Notes under the pieces: generated by a model
Databases searched by the model: none
What the model saw: the letters and a program-made list of their open reading frames with translations, nothing else
Told to the model about the DNA's origin: nothing
Program-made: the position numbers and the translations under genes
Assembly: GCA_963826165.1 (NCBI GenBank)
Contig: CAWGWC010000016.1
Coordinates: 1-64,000 of the forward strand
DNA: 64,000 nucleotides
From: JACVRW01 sp963826165
GTDB lineage: Bacteria; Actinomycetota; Thermoleophilia; Solirubrobacterales; Thermoleophilaceae
Reading direction: 5' to 3'
In this document: positions 1 to 8,219 of the stretch, piece after piece
Position numbering within the stretch: position 1 is the stretch's first letter
Layout of the letters: each line of letters starts with the position of its first letter

Positions 1-60
1 TACCCGGGCTCTCGCGGCCAGAAGCAGATCGAGGCGGTGGTGGTGCACACCGCCGGCTAG
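1..60 (+). CDS. C-terminal end of an unidentified protein (partial)
   Basis: Frame 1 is open from the window edge to a TAG stop and encodes about 19 residues ending in VVVHTAG. The stop lies five bases from the end of the convergent VOC gene, as expected for two genes meeting tail to tail. The fragment is too short to assign a family, and it could be chance open frame in GC-rich DNA. Confidence 0.4.
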   Translation, partial: YPGSRGQKQIEAVVVHTAG

Positions 61-64
61 ATGA

Positions 65-505
65 TCAGCTGAGCTGCTCGGCCAGTCCGATGATGATGCC
101 CTCTGGGCCGCGTAGGAAGCAGAGTCGGTAGCTGTCCTCGTACTGAGCGATCTCGCCGACGAGCTCGGCACCGTGGCTGCGCAGGCGGGCAACGACGTCG
201 TCCACGTCGTCGACAGCGAACATGATGCGGCGTATGCCCAACGCGTTCGCCGGCGCGCTTTCCGGCTCGGCTCTGACCGCCGGCGGCGTGTGGAACTTCG
301 ACAGCTCGATCCGGCCGTGGCCGTCCGGGGTCCGCATCATGGCGATGTCGGCGCGGACGCCGTCGAGGCCGACGGTGAGGTCCGCCCAAGGACCCTCGAC
401 CTGCGTCTCGCCCTCCAGCTCCATGCCGAGTTCGGCGAAGAACGCCTTGGCAGCCTCGAGGTCGTCGACAACGATGAGGACGTTGTCCATCCGCTGAATG
501 GTCAT
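65..505 (-). CDS. VOC (glyoxalase/bleomycin-resistance fold) family protein
   Basis: A 146-residue protein with two halves of the vicinal-oxygen-chelate fold. Each half starts with a beta strand feeding into an 'F-x-x-V-D-D-x-x-A' type helix: near residues 8-25 (VLIVVDDLEAAKAFF) and near 93-110 (IMFAVDDVDDVVARL). It ends in a typical GPEGIIIGLAE strand. VOC proteins bind a metal and act as lyases, dioxygenases, isomerases or drug-binding proteins; the substrate cannot be read here. The stop is two bases from the next minus-strand gene, so it is probably the last gene of a short unit with the coiled-coil protein and the HIRAN protein. Confidence 0.85.
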   Translation of the reverse strand: MTIQRMDNVLIVVDDLEAAKAFFAELGMELEGETQVEGPWADLTVGLDGVRADIAMMRTPDGHGRIELSKFHTPPAVRAEPESAPANALGIRRIMFAVDDVDDVVARLRSHGAELVGEIAQYEDSYRLCFLRGPEGIIIGLAEQLS

Positions 506-507
506 GT

Positions 508-1311
508 CTAGGGCTCGGCGCCCTCTTGGTCGAGCCGCTCCACCTCGGCCACAGTCTCCTTCAGCTTGGCCGCCGCCGTCTCCTCCTCGCCCTCCGCCTT
601 CTTGAGGCGCTCCACCGCCCGCTCGGCCGTCCTGCGTTCCTTGGCGGTGGCCTTCTCGGCCGCCTCCGCCGCCTTGCGTGCCCTCGTCTCGGCCTTCTGC
701 GCCGCCTCCAGTGCTCGCAGGCGCTTGCGCTCCCTGGCCTCGGCCTGTCGCTCGCCGGCCGCAGCTTCACGGGCTGCGCCGTCGTCCGTGGTCTTCTGGC
801 TTCGCTTCGGCTTGGCTTCCGGAACGGCGCCGAAGCCCAGCAGTCCGACCGACTCCTGCTCGCGCTCCAGGCGGCCGGCCGCGAGCTGCGCCGCCACCTC
901 GTCGTCGGCCGCCGCGGCGCGCAGTGTGGCGCCCACCTTGTCCTCGAAGGCCGCGCCCGTGGCCGTTCCCGCCTCGTCGCCGATCGCCACGGCGGCTCGC
1001 ACGAGCTCCCTCGACAGCTCGCGTTGGTCGGCGCTCGCCTTGTCGAGCGCCTTGCGGTCTCCTCCGCCGAGCAGCTTCTCCTGGGCACCGCGTACGCGGC
1101 GCCCGGCCTCGATCAGCCGCTCGACGTCCTTCCCGTGGCGCCGCGCCACCTGGTTGAGCGCCCAGGCGGGCACGGTGGGCTTGCGCAGCGCCTTGACCTC
1201 GGCGGCCTCGTCGCGCTGTCCCTCCTTGCGCAGGCGCTTCTCCAGGTCGTTGCGCGCGCCGGTGAAATCCCCGAGCGGGAGCGCGTACAGCTCGTCGATC
1301 TCCTCGGCCAT
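508..1311 (-). CDS. Ala/Glu/Lys-rich coiled-coil protein of unknown function
   Basis: A 267-residue protein with a conserved-looking N-terminal part (ELYALPLGDFTGARNDL, then KPTVPAWALNQVARRH near residues 45-60). A long, highly charged stretch follows from about 165 to 260, rich in A, E, K and R, with heptad-like spacing that predicts a coiled coil. There is no signal peptide, no membrane segment and no enzyme motif. I recognise the layout from uncharacterised actinobacterial proteins but can give no function. It lies five bases downstream of the HIRAN gene and directly upstream of the VOC gene, so the three are likely cotranscribed. Confidence 0.75.
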   Translation of the reverse strand: MAEEIDELYALPLGDFTGARNDLEKRLRKEGQRDEAAEVKALRKPTVPAWALNQVARRHGKDVERLIEAGRRVRGAQEKLLGGGDRKALDKASADQRELSRELVRAAVAIGDEAGTATGAAFEDKVGATLRAAAADDEVAAQLAAGRLEREQESVGLLGFGAVPEAKPKRSQKTTDDGAAREAAAGERQAEARERKRLRALEAAQKAETRARKAAEAAEKATAKERRTAERAVERLKKAEGEEETAAAKLKETVAEVERLDQEGAEP

Positions 1312-1315
1312 CGCG

Positions 1316-1786
1316 TCAGACCTCCTGCAGCTCGATCGTCTCGGCCTCGGCCAAGAGCATGGTCAGCCCGCTGCGGGGATCGCGGGGCGAGTCGCGGCTC
1401 TCGCGCAGCGACACCGCGCTCCAGGTCGCGCCCGCGTCGAGCGCTGGCGCGAGCTCGGCCGCCAGCTCCCGCGGCACCCAGCCGAGCTGGTCGCCACCGC
1501 CGGCCGGGTGTACGGCGATGGCGTTCGGGTCGTGAGCGTTCTCGGGGTCGCGCCGCAGCTCGAGCGGCTTGCCAGGCTCGACGCTCTCGGAGGCCACGGC
1601 GTCCGCGTGGTGAAGCTTTGCGCCGGCCACCGTGGCCACGCGCAGGCCGCGGCCCCGCAACTCGGGGGCCTCGCGCGCGAGAAAGCGTCCCGACCCTGGC
1701 TCGACAACCTGGTAGCCCGAGAGCCAGACCACGCCGCCGTCGTCGGGATACCAGTACTTCTCGTCGAAGCTGACCTCCACCACCAC
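1316..1786 (-). CDS. HIRAN-domain protein (stand-alone)
   Basis: A 156-residue protein. The middle reads VAGAKLHH..., then LELRRDPENAHDPNAIAVHP and QLGWVPRELAAELAPAL. This is the HIRAN signature: a strand with the R-D-P-x-N-x-x-D-x-N-A-I motif and a G-[WY]-[VI]-P-x-x-x-A motif. In eukaryotic HLTF and in bacterial proteins HIRAN binds DNA 3' ends or damaged DNA. Here it stands alone with no helicase or nuclease attached, so its role is open. It starts 43 bases from the divergent NTF2-like gene, and the shared promoter probably lies in that gap. Confidence 0.75.
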   Translation of the reverse strand: MVVEVSFDEKYWYPDDGGVVWLSGYQVVEPGSGRFLAREAPELRGRGLRVATVAGAKLHHADAVASESVEPGKPLELRRDPENAHDPNAIAVHPAGGGDQLGWVPRELAAELAPALDAGATWSAVSLRESRDSPRDPRSGLTMLLAEAETIELQEV

Positions 1787-1829
1787 CCTCTCAGCCTACG
1801 CTCGGGGATCGGAAGTAGGGTCGGCGCCG

Positions 1830-2237
1830 ATGACGAGCTCGGCCTCCGACACCGTGCGCCTCTTGCTGGAGCGCTACACGGACGGCGGAGTCGAGAACCT
1901 GATCGAGCTGCTGGCCGACGACGCCGTCTTCGTGGTGCCGCCCGAGGCCTCGATGGAGCCCGACACCTACACCGGGCACGAGGGCGCCCGCCGCTACTTC
2001 GCGGCTTTCGACGGCGCCATCGACGAGGTGAGCTTCGAGATCGACGAGATCGAGGACGTGATGCCGGGCGTCGCGCTGGTCAGGCTCAGAATGCGCGGCT
2101 ACGGGGTGGTCACCCGCATTCCGGTCGAGCAGGCCACCTTCATGACCTTCCGAGTCCGTGACGGCCTCGTCGACCGGATCGTCGCGCACGGAGACCTCGA
2201 GTCGGCCCGGAGGGAGATCGAGGGCGAGTCGCAGTAA
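1830..2237 (+). CDS. Nuclear transport factor 2-like (SnoaL-like) protein
   Basis: A 135-residue protein with the cone-shaped NTF2-like layout. An N-terminal helix (VRLLLERYTDGGVENLIELLADDAVF) is followed by the typical 'G-x-E-x-x-R-x-Y-F' segment (GHEGARRYFAAF, about 50-61) and four beta strands ending in the DGLVDRIVAHGD hairpin. Family members are polyketide cyclases, isomerases or stress-linked ligand binders. Nothing here fixes a substrate. It is divergent from the HIRAN gene and appears monocistronic. Confidence 0.8.
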   Translation: MTSSASDTVRLLLERYTDGGVENLIELLADDAVFVVPPEASMEPDTYTGHEGARRYFAAFDGAIDEVSFEIDEIEDVMPGVALVRLRMRGYGVVTRIPVEQATFMTFRVRDGLVDRIVAHGDLESARREIEGESQ

Positions 2238-2325
2238 GGCATTCGAGAGCTGAAACCGCTGCAAATGCCCGATGCCGGAGGCCCGTCTCAGCGCCAGCAT
2301 TCCGGTCGTGGAAACCGGAAACCTC

Positions 2326-2766
2326 ATGATCGATGCCCAGACGGCCTTCGCCCGCGCCCGCAGGAGCCGCCGGCGCGCTCAGCTGCTCGGCTGGCTGCTC
2401 AGGCGGCCAGCAGCCGGGCGGCGCCTGGCGGTACTCGAGGCGGAGCTGAACGGGCTGCCCCCGGGCGGCCGGCGGCCCCTGGGACTGGCGACGATTCCCC
2501 TCTGCTCGGTCATCGGTACCGCCGAATGCGCAAAGGCACGTTCCTTCGATTGCGCCTTTCGCCCGCCGTCATCGAGCCGGCGGCGCTGGGAGCACCTGTG
2601 GATGGCCGGGCGCCGGGGCACCTCGTTCCCGCCCATAGCCGTCTACCGGGTCGGCGACCGTCACTTCGTCGACGATGGGCACCACCGTGTCTCGGTCGCA
2701 CGGGCTCTCGGGATGGCGGCGATCGACGCTGAGGTCACCGAGATCAGGCCCCCGATCGAGCTCTGA
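2326..2766 (+). CDS. Small ParB/Srx-like domain protein
   Basis: A 146-residue protein from ATG at 2326; an upstream in-frame ATG at 2272 would add 18 residues that look like noncoding sequence. The N-terminal half is Arg/Ala-rich. The C-terminal 45 residues read FPPIAVYRVGDRHFVDDGHHRVSVARALG, matching the ParB/sulfiredoxin-like nuclease fold motif (strand, then D-G-x-H-R plus a helix). Proteins of this size with only that domain are not chromosome-segregation ParB but uncharacterised DNA- or nucleotide-binding relatives. Function is unknown. Confidence 0.6.
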   Translation: MIDAQTAFARARRSRRRAQLLGWLLRRPAAGRRLAVLEAELNGLPPGGRRPLGLATIPLCSVIGTAECAKARSFDCAFRPPSSSRRRWEHLWMAGRRGTSFPPIAVYRVGDRHFVDDGHHRVSVARALGMAAIDAEVTEIRPPIEL

Positions 2767-2822
2767 TAGCTTGGCCCGCGGCCTGTCCTGGCCACCGAGA
2801 AACTGGCTACGAGGGAGCTGCC

Positions 2823-3677
2823 ATGTGCTTGCCGGGAACCGTCGAGACCGTTCGCAGAGGGATCGAGGCCGAGCAGGCCTCGGCGCCCACGAAGGGGCTG
2901 ACCAGGCGAGCGACCTTCGCCGGTGCGGGGGCCACGGCGCTCGCCGCCCTGCTTCCCGCCGGCGCCTCCGCACACCCGCGCCGTGGCTGGTCGCCGAAGG
3001 GCTACCAGGACCTGACCCACGTCTTCACCGCGGGCTTTCCCGTGTACGACGGCAACCCGCCGAGCCGCCGAACCCTCACCACGGTCGAGGCGGACGGCTT
3101 CTACAAGCAGGAGTGGACGTTCGACGAGCACTCGGGCACCCACATGGACGCTCCGGGGCACTTCGTCGCCGGAGGCCGACTCGTTCACGAGCTCGAGGCC
3201 AAGGAGTTGTTCGCGCCGGCGGCGGTGATCGACATCTCCCGGCGCGCCGCCTCCGATCCGGACGCCGAGGTCGAGGTTGACGACCTGCGTCGCTCCGAGC
3301 GCCGTTTCGGTCGCATCCCTCGCGGCGCGGTGGTGTTCATGTACTCCGGCTGGGAGGAGCGCCTGCCCGACCCCGTGGCGTTCAAGAACGCCGACGCGAG
3401 CGGCACCTACCACTTCCCCGGCTTCGGCATCGACGCCCTCGAATGGCTGCTGGCGCGACGCCAGATCAGAGGCATCGGCGTGGACACCATGAGCCTCGAC
3501 CCGGGCAACTCCACCACCTTCCCGGTCCACACCAGCCTGCTCGGCGCGGACCGCTACGGGGTGGAGAACGTGGCCAACCTCAGCGGCATCCCGCCCCGGG
3601 GCGCCAAGGTCGTCGTCGGCGTGGTGCCCTGGGAAGAGGGCTCGGGCGGTCCCTGCCGCCTGTTGGCCACCTATTGA
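2823..3677 (+). CDS. Cyclase family protein (kynurenine formamidase-like), Tat-exported
   Basis: A 284-residue metal-dependent hydrolase of the cyclase/KynB family. The signature H-x-G-T-H-x-D-x-P-x-H-F is present at residues 103-114 (HSGTHMDAPGHF) and supplies the metal ligands. The family hydrolyses N-formylkynurenine or cyclic amides and esters; the substrate is not determined. Residues 27-50 carry a twin-arginine start (TRRATF), a hydrophobic alanine-rich stretch and an ASA-like cleavage site, so export by Tat is likely. The RBS GAGGGAG lies just before the ATG. It ends close to the convergent TrkA-like gene. Confidence 0.85.
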   Translation: MCLPGTVETVRRGIEAEQASAPTKGLTRRATFAGAGATALAALLPAGASAHPRRGWSPKGYQDLTHVFTAGFPVYDGNPPSRRTLTTVEADGFYKQEWTFDEHSGTHMDAPGHFVAGGRLVHELEAKELFAPAAVIDISRRAASDPDAEVEVDDLRRSERRFGRIPRGAVVFMYSGWEERLPDPVAFKNADASGTYHFPGFGIDALEWLLARRQIRGIGVDTMSLDPGNSTTFPVHTSLLGADRYGVENVANLSGIPPRGAKVVVGVVPWEEGSGGPCRLLATY

Positions 3678-3681
3678 GCCG

Positions 3682-5076
3682 TCACTGGCCGGCGGGCCCG
3701 GCGAGCGTGTCGAGCCCGGCCTGCTCGAGGCGTCCGTCGGGAAACCGCAGGTAGGCCTCGTCGTCCAGGCAGACCACGCTCTCAGCGTCCTCGCCGAGCG
3801 CCATCCTGGCCAGCAGCGCGGCTGCGATCCGGTGTACATCGCGCACGATCCCGAGCGCCAGCAGCGAGCGGGTCTCGTTGGCCACCGCGCCGTCGCCGAC
3901 GCGCAGCACCACACGAACCGGCTCGTGGATGCCGCGCGCGGTCATGGCGGCGGAGATGTTCTCCAGGTCGTCCGAGGTCACCGCTGCCACCGCTTTGGCC
4001 TTCGATAGCGACAGCCGCCGCATCAGCGACGGGTCCGCCCCGCGCCCCACCACCACCGGCAGGCCGTATTCGCGCGCAAGGCCCACCGTCTCGGTGTCCT
4101 CGTCTTGCTCGACGGCCACCACCGGCACCTTGCACTCGCGCAACACCAGGCACAGCCGCAGGCCGACCTGTCCGAGGCCGATCACCACCACGTGGTCCCG
4201 CCGGGGGACGGCGCGCTTGCCGAACAGCCCGGTGAGGCGACGGTCGATGACCCGGTTGACCAGCCCGGCGGTGAAGGCGGCGGCGAACACGAGCGCGATC
4301 AGCATCGAGACCGAGGTGAAGACCTTGTACCAGCCCGGTCCGTCCTTGACCGCCGGGTTGGGATCGACCGTCACGAGCGTCTTGGCCGATCCGTAGAAGG
4401 CGTCGACCACCGTATCGTCGAGCACGAACACGGCCGTCACCGTCTCGATCAGGAACACGGTGATCAGCCCGAGCGATCCGAACAACAGCAGGCCGGCGCT
4501 CTTGTCGTAAGGCGTGAACAGGGCGCGCGCGAAGGCCTCGGGCCGCCGCTGCTTCTGAGACGGGATCGGCTCCTCGCGCACGTCGTCGCCGTCCTCGACG
4601 AGGCCGACCGGAGTTCCATCCTCCTCGCTCACCGCCGTGAAGCTCTCGTCGATGCACGGACCGGCCAGCGAGGGCGCGACGATGTCGGCCAGGGAGGCCA
4701 CCTTGGCCGGGCTGAGCCGCTCCGTCATCTGCTCGGCCATCGTGGGATCGAAGATGGTGAGGAGCAGCGGGACGTCCTCCGACGCCGACCGAACCATGAG
4801 GGCGCGGCGGAGCACGACCGCGTCGGTGCGCCCGACCACCGCGACACAGCCGGCCTCTGCCCCCTCGAGCGTCTCCCGGACCTCGTCCTCGTCGGGCTCG
4901 CGGAGATGGGTCACCTCGGCCTCGAGCGCCTCCAGTGCCCGCACGGTCTCCTCGCTCAGGTCGCCGTCACCGACGACCACGATCCTGCGCGTCGCGCCTC
5001 CCTCCACGGGCGCCAGGGTATCCGCCGGGGCAGCCATCCCGCCGACGGCTTCGCCAGGGCTACCATGGCGCTCCAT
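3682..5076 (-). CDS. Two-TM channel-like protein with two TrkA-N/RCK nucleotide-binding domains
   Basis: A 464-residue protein with a Rossmann-like domain at about 31-145 (RIVVVGDGDLSEETVRAL), a hydrophobic helix at about 193-220, a short loop, a second helix at about 252-276, and a second TrkA-N domain with a clear NAD-binding GLGQVG at 300-305. This is the layout of an RCK-gated potassium channel (TM-pore-TM), but the loop between the helices reads TLVTVDPNP (233-241) rather than the TVGYG filter. It may be a non-conducting sensor or an ion channel of altered selectivity. The listed start overlaps the divergent VOC start at 5075. An internal ATG at 5037 is the more likely start. Confidence 0.75.
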   Translation of the reverse strand: MERHGSPGEAVGGMAAPADTLAPVEGGATRRIVVVGDGDLSEETVRALEALEAEVTHLREPDEDEVRETLEGAEAGCVAVVGRTDAVVLRRALMVRSASEDVPLLLTIFDPTMAEQMTERLSPAKVASLADIVAPSLAGPCIDESFTAVSEEDGTPVGLVEDGDDVREEPIPSQKQRRPEAFARALFTPYDKSAGLLLFGSLGLITVFLIETVTAVFVLDDTVVDAFYGSAKTLVTVDPNPAVKDGPGWYKVFTSVSMLIALVFAAAFTAGLVNRVIDRRLTGLFGKRAVPRRDHVVVIGLGQVGLRLCLVLRECKVPVVAVEQDEDTETVGLAREYGLPVVVGRGADPSLMRRLSLSKAKAVAAVTSDDLENISAAMTARGIHEPVRVVLRVGDGAVANETRSLLALGIVRDVHRIAAALLARMALGEDAESVVCLDDEAYLRFPDGRLEQAGLDTLAGPAGQ

Positions 5077-5452
5077 GAAGCCGAGGCTTGACCACGTCGG
5101 GTTGGATGTGAGCGACTACGAGATCAGCAAGGCGTTCTACGAGCGGGCGCTCGCTCCGCTCGGGATGAGGCTCATCATGGAGCCGGTGGCCCAGGTGGGT
5201 GGCTTCGGGGACGACTTCCCCTTCTTCTGGATCGGGAAGCGGGACCGGGGAGCCGACAGCGGCGTGCACGTGGCGTTCACCGCCGCGGATCGCGAGACCG
5301 TCGACGCATTCCACGTCGCCGCGCTCGAGGCCGGCGGCACGGAGAACGGCGAGCCCGGCGTCCGGAAGATCTACCACCCTGACTACTACGGAGCGTTCGT
5401 GCTCGACCCGGACGGCAACAACGTGGAAGCCGTCTGCCACACGCCGGCCTAG
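5075..5452 (+). CDS. VOC family protein (single-domain glyoxalase-like)
   Basis: A 125-residue protein beginning PRLDHVGLDVSDYEISKAFYERALAPLGM. This is the classic VOC opening with a metal-ligand His at residue 7; the C-terminal strand YYGAFVLDPDGNNVEAVCH carries the second ligand pair. Relatives include glyoxalase I-like enzymes and extradiol dioxygenase-like proteins. It is divergent from the TrkA-like channel gene. Its TAG stop overlaps the stop of the convergent cupin gene within the sequence CTAG at 5449-5452. Confidence 0.9.
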   Translation: MKPRLDHVGLDVSDYEISKAFYERALAPLGMRLIMEPVAQVGGFGDDFPFFWIGKRDRGADSGVHVAFTAADRETVDAFHVAALEAGGTENGEPGVRKIYHPDYYGAFVLDPDGNNVEAVCHTPA

Positions 5453-5853
5453 GCGTCCCCCGGCTCCGCCGCGCGGTCGGCTTCGATCCACCGGGCGAAG
5501 GGCGCCTCGAATCCGCCGGGAATGAAGACGTTGAAGGCGGCTGCCCGCACCGTGCCTCGGTTCTCGAAGTCGTGGGTCACGCCCGCCGGGATGCGCAGGA
5601 ACGTTCCCGCCGGTGACTCGATCCAGTCCTCTCCGACAAGGAACCACATCGTGCCCTCGGTCACCAGGAAGATCTCCTCGTTGGCCTCGTGATGGTGCGG
5701 ACCCGGGCCCGGCTGTCCGGGCTCCACCGACCACTCAGATGCACACCAGCGGTCCTCGGTCTCGGGTCCGTCAGCCTTGAACACTCCGCGCATCGGGCCG
5801 AGTTCGTAGGCGCGCCCGCCGCCCGGCGGCAGGATGATGGGTTCAGCGCTCAT
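5449..5853 (-). CDS. Cupin-domain protein
   Basis: A 134-residue single-domain cupin. Motif 1 is visible as G-P-H-H-H-E-A-N-E-E (about 51-60), giving the His/His/Glu metal ligands. Motif 2 follows as P-A-G-V-T-H-D-F-E-N (89-98), giving the last His. Start ATG at 5853 is chosen because upstream codons in frame belong to a shadow of pilC. Small cupins bind Fe, Mn or Zn and act as dioxygenases, isomerases or sugar-binding proteins; the sequence does not tell which. Confidence 0.9.
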   Translation of the reverse strand: MSAEPIILPPGGGRAYELGPMRGVFKADGPETEDRWCASEWSVEPGQPGPGPHHHEANEEIFLVTEGTMWFLVGEDWIESPAGTFLRIPAGVTHDFENRGTVRAAAFNVFIPGGFEAPFARWIEADRAAEPGDA

Positions 5854-5897
5854 GCGGTTGTTGTACCGGGCGGCGCGCCGAACCCGACACCCGCCCC

Positions 5898-7112
5898 CTA
5901 CTTGATCTGGTCGTACACCTTGAACATCGGCAGGTACATCGCGATCACGATGAAGCCGACGATCGCTCCCACGATCACGATCATGATCGGCTCGAGGATC
6001 GAGGTCAGGGCCTTGACGGCTGCCTCCACCTGCTCCTCGTAGAAGTCGGCCACCTTGGACATCATCGTCTCGAGGGCGCCGGTCTCCTCGCCCACGCCGA
6101 TCATCTGGGTGACCATCACCGGGAAGGCCTCCGGGACCTCGGCCATGGGGGCGGTGAGCGTGCCGCCCTTCTTGACCGATTCGCGCACGTCCTCCATCGC
6201 CTTCTCGATCACGCGGTTGCCGGACGTCTTGCCGGTGATGTCGATCGCCTCGAGCATCGGCACGCCGGCGGCCACGAGGCCCGAGAACGTGCGTGAGAAC
6301 CGCGCCAGGGCGACCTTCTGGACGATGCCGCCGATCTTCATGGGGAACTTCAGCTTGAGCCGGTCCCATTGCATCCGGCCACGGTCGGTGCGCTTCCAGT
6401 AGCGGAACAGCCACACCACCGCGAAGGCCACGCCGAAGATCACGTAGAAGCGCTGGGTGACCATGTGCGACAGCCACACGGTGAACTTCGTTATGGCGGG
6501 CAGCTCGCCGCCGAAGTCCTTGAAGATCTTCTCGAACACCGGCACCAGGAACGCCACCAGGGCGAACAGCACGATGAGGGCGAAGCCGCCGATCACCGAC
6601 GGGTAGACCATCGCGGCCTTGATCTGACGGCGAAGCGCGGCGTCCTTCTCGAGCTGGGTGGCCACCCGCACGAGCGTGCTGTCCAGGATGCCGCCGGTCT
6701 CGCCGGCGCGCACCATGGCCACGTAGAGGTCGTTGAAGACGTCGGGATGGCGCTCGAGCGCTTCGGAGAGCGAGACGCCGGCCTCAACCTGCTTGCGCAC
6801 CTCGATGAAGACCTCGCGCAGCTTGTCGTTCTCGGTCTGCTCCTCGATCACGTACAGCGCGCGCAGGAGCGACATGCCCGACGACACCATGGTCGACAGC
6901 TGGCGAGTGGCGATCACCAGGTCGTCAGCCTTGACGCGGCGGAAGCGGGCGAGGATGTCGCCCGCGTTGGCAGGCTTCTGCTCCTCGATGTCGATGACGA
7001 TCAGGCCCTTGGAGCGCAGCTGCGCCGCCACGGCCATCGTGTCGCCCGCCTCGATCTCGCCCTTGGTGGACGATCCGGCGAGGTCCAGTGCCTTGAACGC
7101 GTAGTTGGCCAT
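5898..7112 (-). CDS. pilC: Type IV pilus inner-membrane platform protein PilC (T2SSF family)
   Basis: A 404-residue membrane protein with two T2SSF domains, roughly residues 70-190 and 273-395. Each has the family motif with conserved G-x-S-L-x-x-A-L (GVSLSEALERHPDVF; then GGTLTAPMAEVPEAFPVMV). Long hydrophobic helices lie near 170-195, 215-235 and 375-395. PilC is the platform against which the PilB and PilT motors work to add or remove pilin subunits. It lies four bases downstream of pilT, completing pilB-pilT-pilC. No pilin, prepilin peptidase or PilMNO genes occur in the window, so these must be elsewhere. Confidence 0.95.
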   Translation of the reverse strand: MANYAFKALDLAGSSTKGEIEAGDTMAVAAQLRSKGLIVIDIEEQKPANAGDILARFRRVKADDLVIATRQLSTMVSSGMSLLRALYVIEEQTENDKLREVFIEVRKQVEAGVSLSEALERHPDVFNDLYVAMVRAGETGGILDSTLVRVATQLEKDAALRRQIKAAMVYPSVIGGFALIVLFALVAFLVPVFEKIFKDFGGELPAITKFTVWLSHMVTQRFYVIFGVAFAVVWLFRYWKRTDRGRMQWDRLKLKFPMKIGGIVQKVALARFSRTFSGLVAAGVPMLEAIDITGKTSGNRVIEKAMEDVRESVKKGGTLTAPMAEVPEAFPVMVTQMIGVGEETGALETMMSKVADFYEEQVEAAVKALTSILEPIMIVIVGAIVGFIVIAMYLPMFKVYDQIK

Positions 7113-7116
7113 CTCG

Positions 7117-8190
7117 CTAGGCCACCCTCACGGTGCCCATCAGGCGCCGCAGCTCCTCGGGAGCGCCCGAGCGCGACTCGGCCATCTCGCGGGTGATCTT
7201 GTGCTCGCGCACCAGCTGGGCCAAGGAGGAGTCCATGGTCTGCATGCCGAAGGCGCCGCCGGTCTGCAGCGCGGAGTAGATCTGGTGGGTCTTGCCCTCG
7301 CGGATCAGGTTGCGCACCGCCGGGGTCGGCACCAGGATCTCCACGGCGCAACAGCGCCCGCGGCCGTCAGCGGTGGGCAGGAGCTGCTGCGTGACGATCC
7401 CCTGAAGGGCGACCGACAGCTGCACGCGCACCTGCTGCTGCTGCTCGGGCGGGAACACGTCGACGATCCGGTCCACCGTCTGCGCCGTGTCCTGGGTGTG
7501 CAGGGTGGCGAACACCAGGTGCCCGGTCTCCGCGGCGGTGAGGGCTGTGGCGATCGTCTCCAGGTCTCTCATCTCGCCCACGAGGATCACATCGGGGTCC
7601 TGGCGCAACGCGGCCTTGAGGCCCAGGGAGAAGGTCTGCGCGTCGGCGCCGAGCTCGCGCTGGTTGACGATGCACTTCTTGTGCTTGTGCAGGAACTCGA
7701 TCGGGTCCTCGATCGTGAGGATGTGCTCGTGGCGGGTGTCGTTGATCAGGTCGAGCATCGCCGCGAGCGACGTGGACTTGCCCGAGCCGGTGGGACCGGT
7801 GACGAGCACGAACCCGCGCGGCTTCTTGGTGAAGTCCTCGAGCACGCCCGGCAGACCGAGCGAGCCGAGCTTGGGCATGTCCCGAGGAATCAGCCGGAAG
7901 GCAGCCGACATCGACGCGCGCTGGAAGTAGGCGTTCACACGGAAGCGCGCCTTACCGGGGATCGAGTAGGCCAGGTCGATCTGCCATTCGGTCTCGAGCT
8001 TCTGGCGCTGGTCGTTGGTGAGGATCGAGTAGACGATCTCGCGCGTGCTCTGCGGCGTCAGGCGCGGGTAGTCCAACGCGTGCAGCCGGCCGTGGTGGCG
8101 GATCATGGGCGGTGAGCCTGCGGTCAGGTGAAGGTCGGAGGCGTTGCGCTCCATCACCTGCAGCAGGACTTCTGCGAAGTCGAGCTCCAT
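7117..8190 (-). CDS. pilT: Type IV pilus retraction ATPase PilT
   Basis: A 357-residue hexameric ATPase. It starts with the PilT-specific NASDLHLTAGSPPMIR segment (16-31), has Walker A GPTGSGKST (132-140), an Asp box, Walker B DPDVILVGEMRD and the retraction-type C-terminal motif LIREGKTHQIYSALQTG followed by GMQTMDSSLAQL. These C-terminal motifs separate it from PilB. It powers pilus disassembly for twitching and DNA uptake at the cytoplasmic face. It sits between pilB (29 bases upstream) and pilC. Confidence 0.95.
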   Translation of the reverse strand: MELDFAEVLLQVMERNASDLHLTAGSPPMIRHHGRLHALDYPRLTPQSTREIVYSILTNDQRQKLETEWQIDLAYSIPGKARFRVNAYFQRASMSAAFRLIPRDMPKLGSLGLPGVLEDFTKKPRGFVLVTGPTGSGKSTSLAAMLDLINDTRHEHILTIEDPIEFLHKHKKCIVNQRELGADAQTFSLGLKAALRQDPDVILVGEMRDLETIATALTAAETGHLVFATLHTQDTAQTVDRIVDVFPPEQQQQVRVQLSVALQGIVTQQLLPTADGRGRCCAVEILVPTPAVRNLIREGKTHQIYSALQTGGAFGMQTMDSSLAQLVREHKITREMAESRSGAPEELRRLMGTVRVA

Positions 8191-8219
8191 CGTTTCCCCT
8201 TATCGGCTCCCGAGCGTGG

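Noticed and set aside
526..2161. Long plus-strand open frames opposite the coiled-coil and HIRAN genes
   Set aside because: They are antisense shadows in GC-rich DNA; the minus-strand proteins show real domain motifs and the plus-strand ones are Arg/Leu-rich without patterns.
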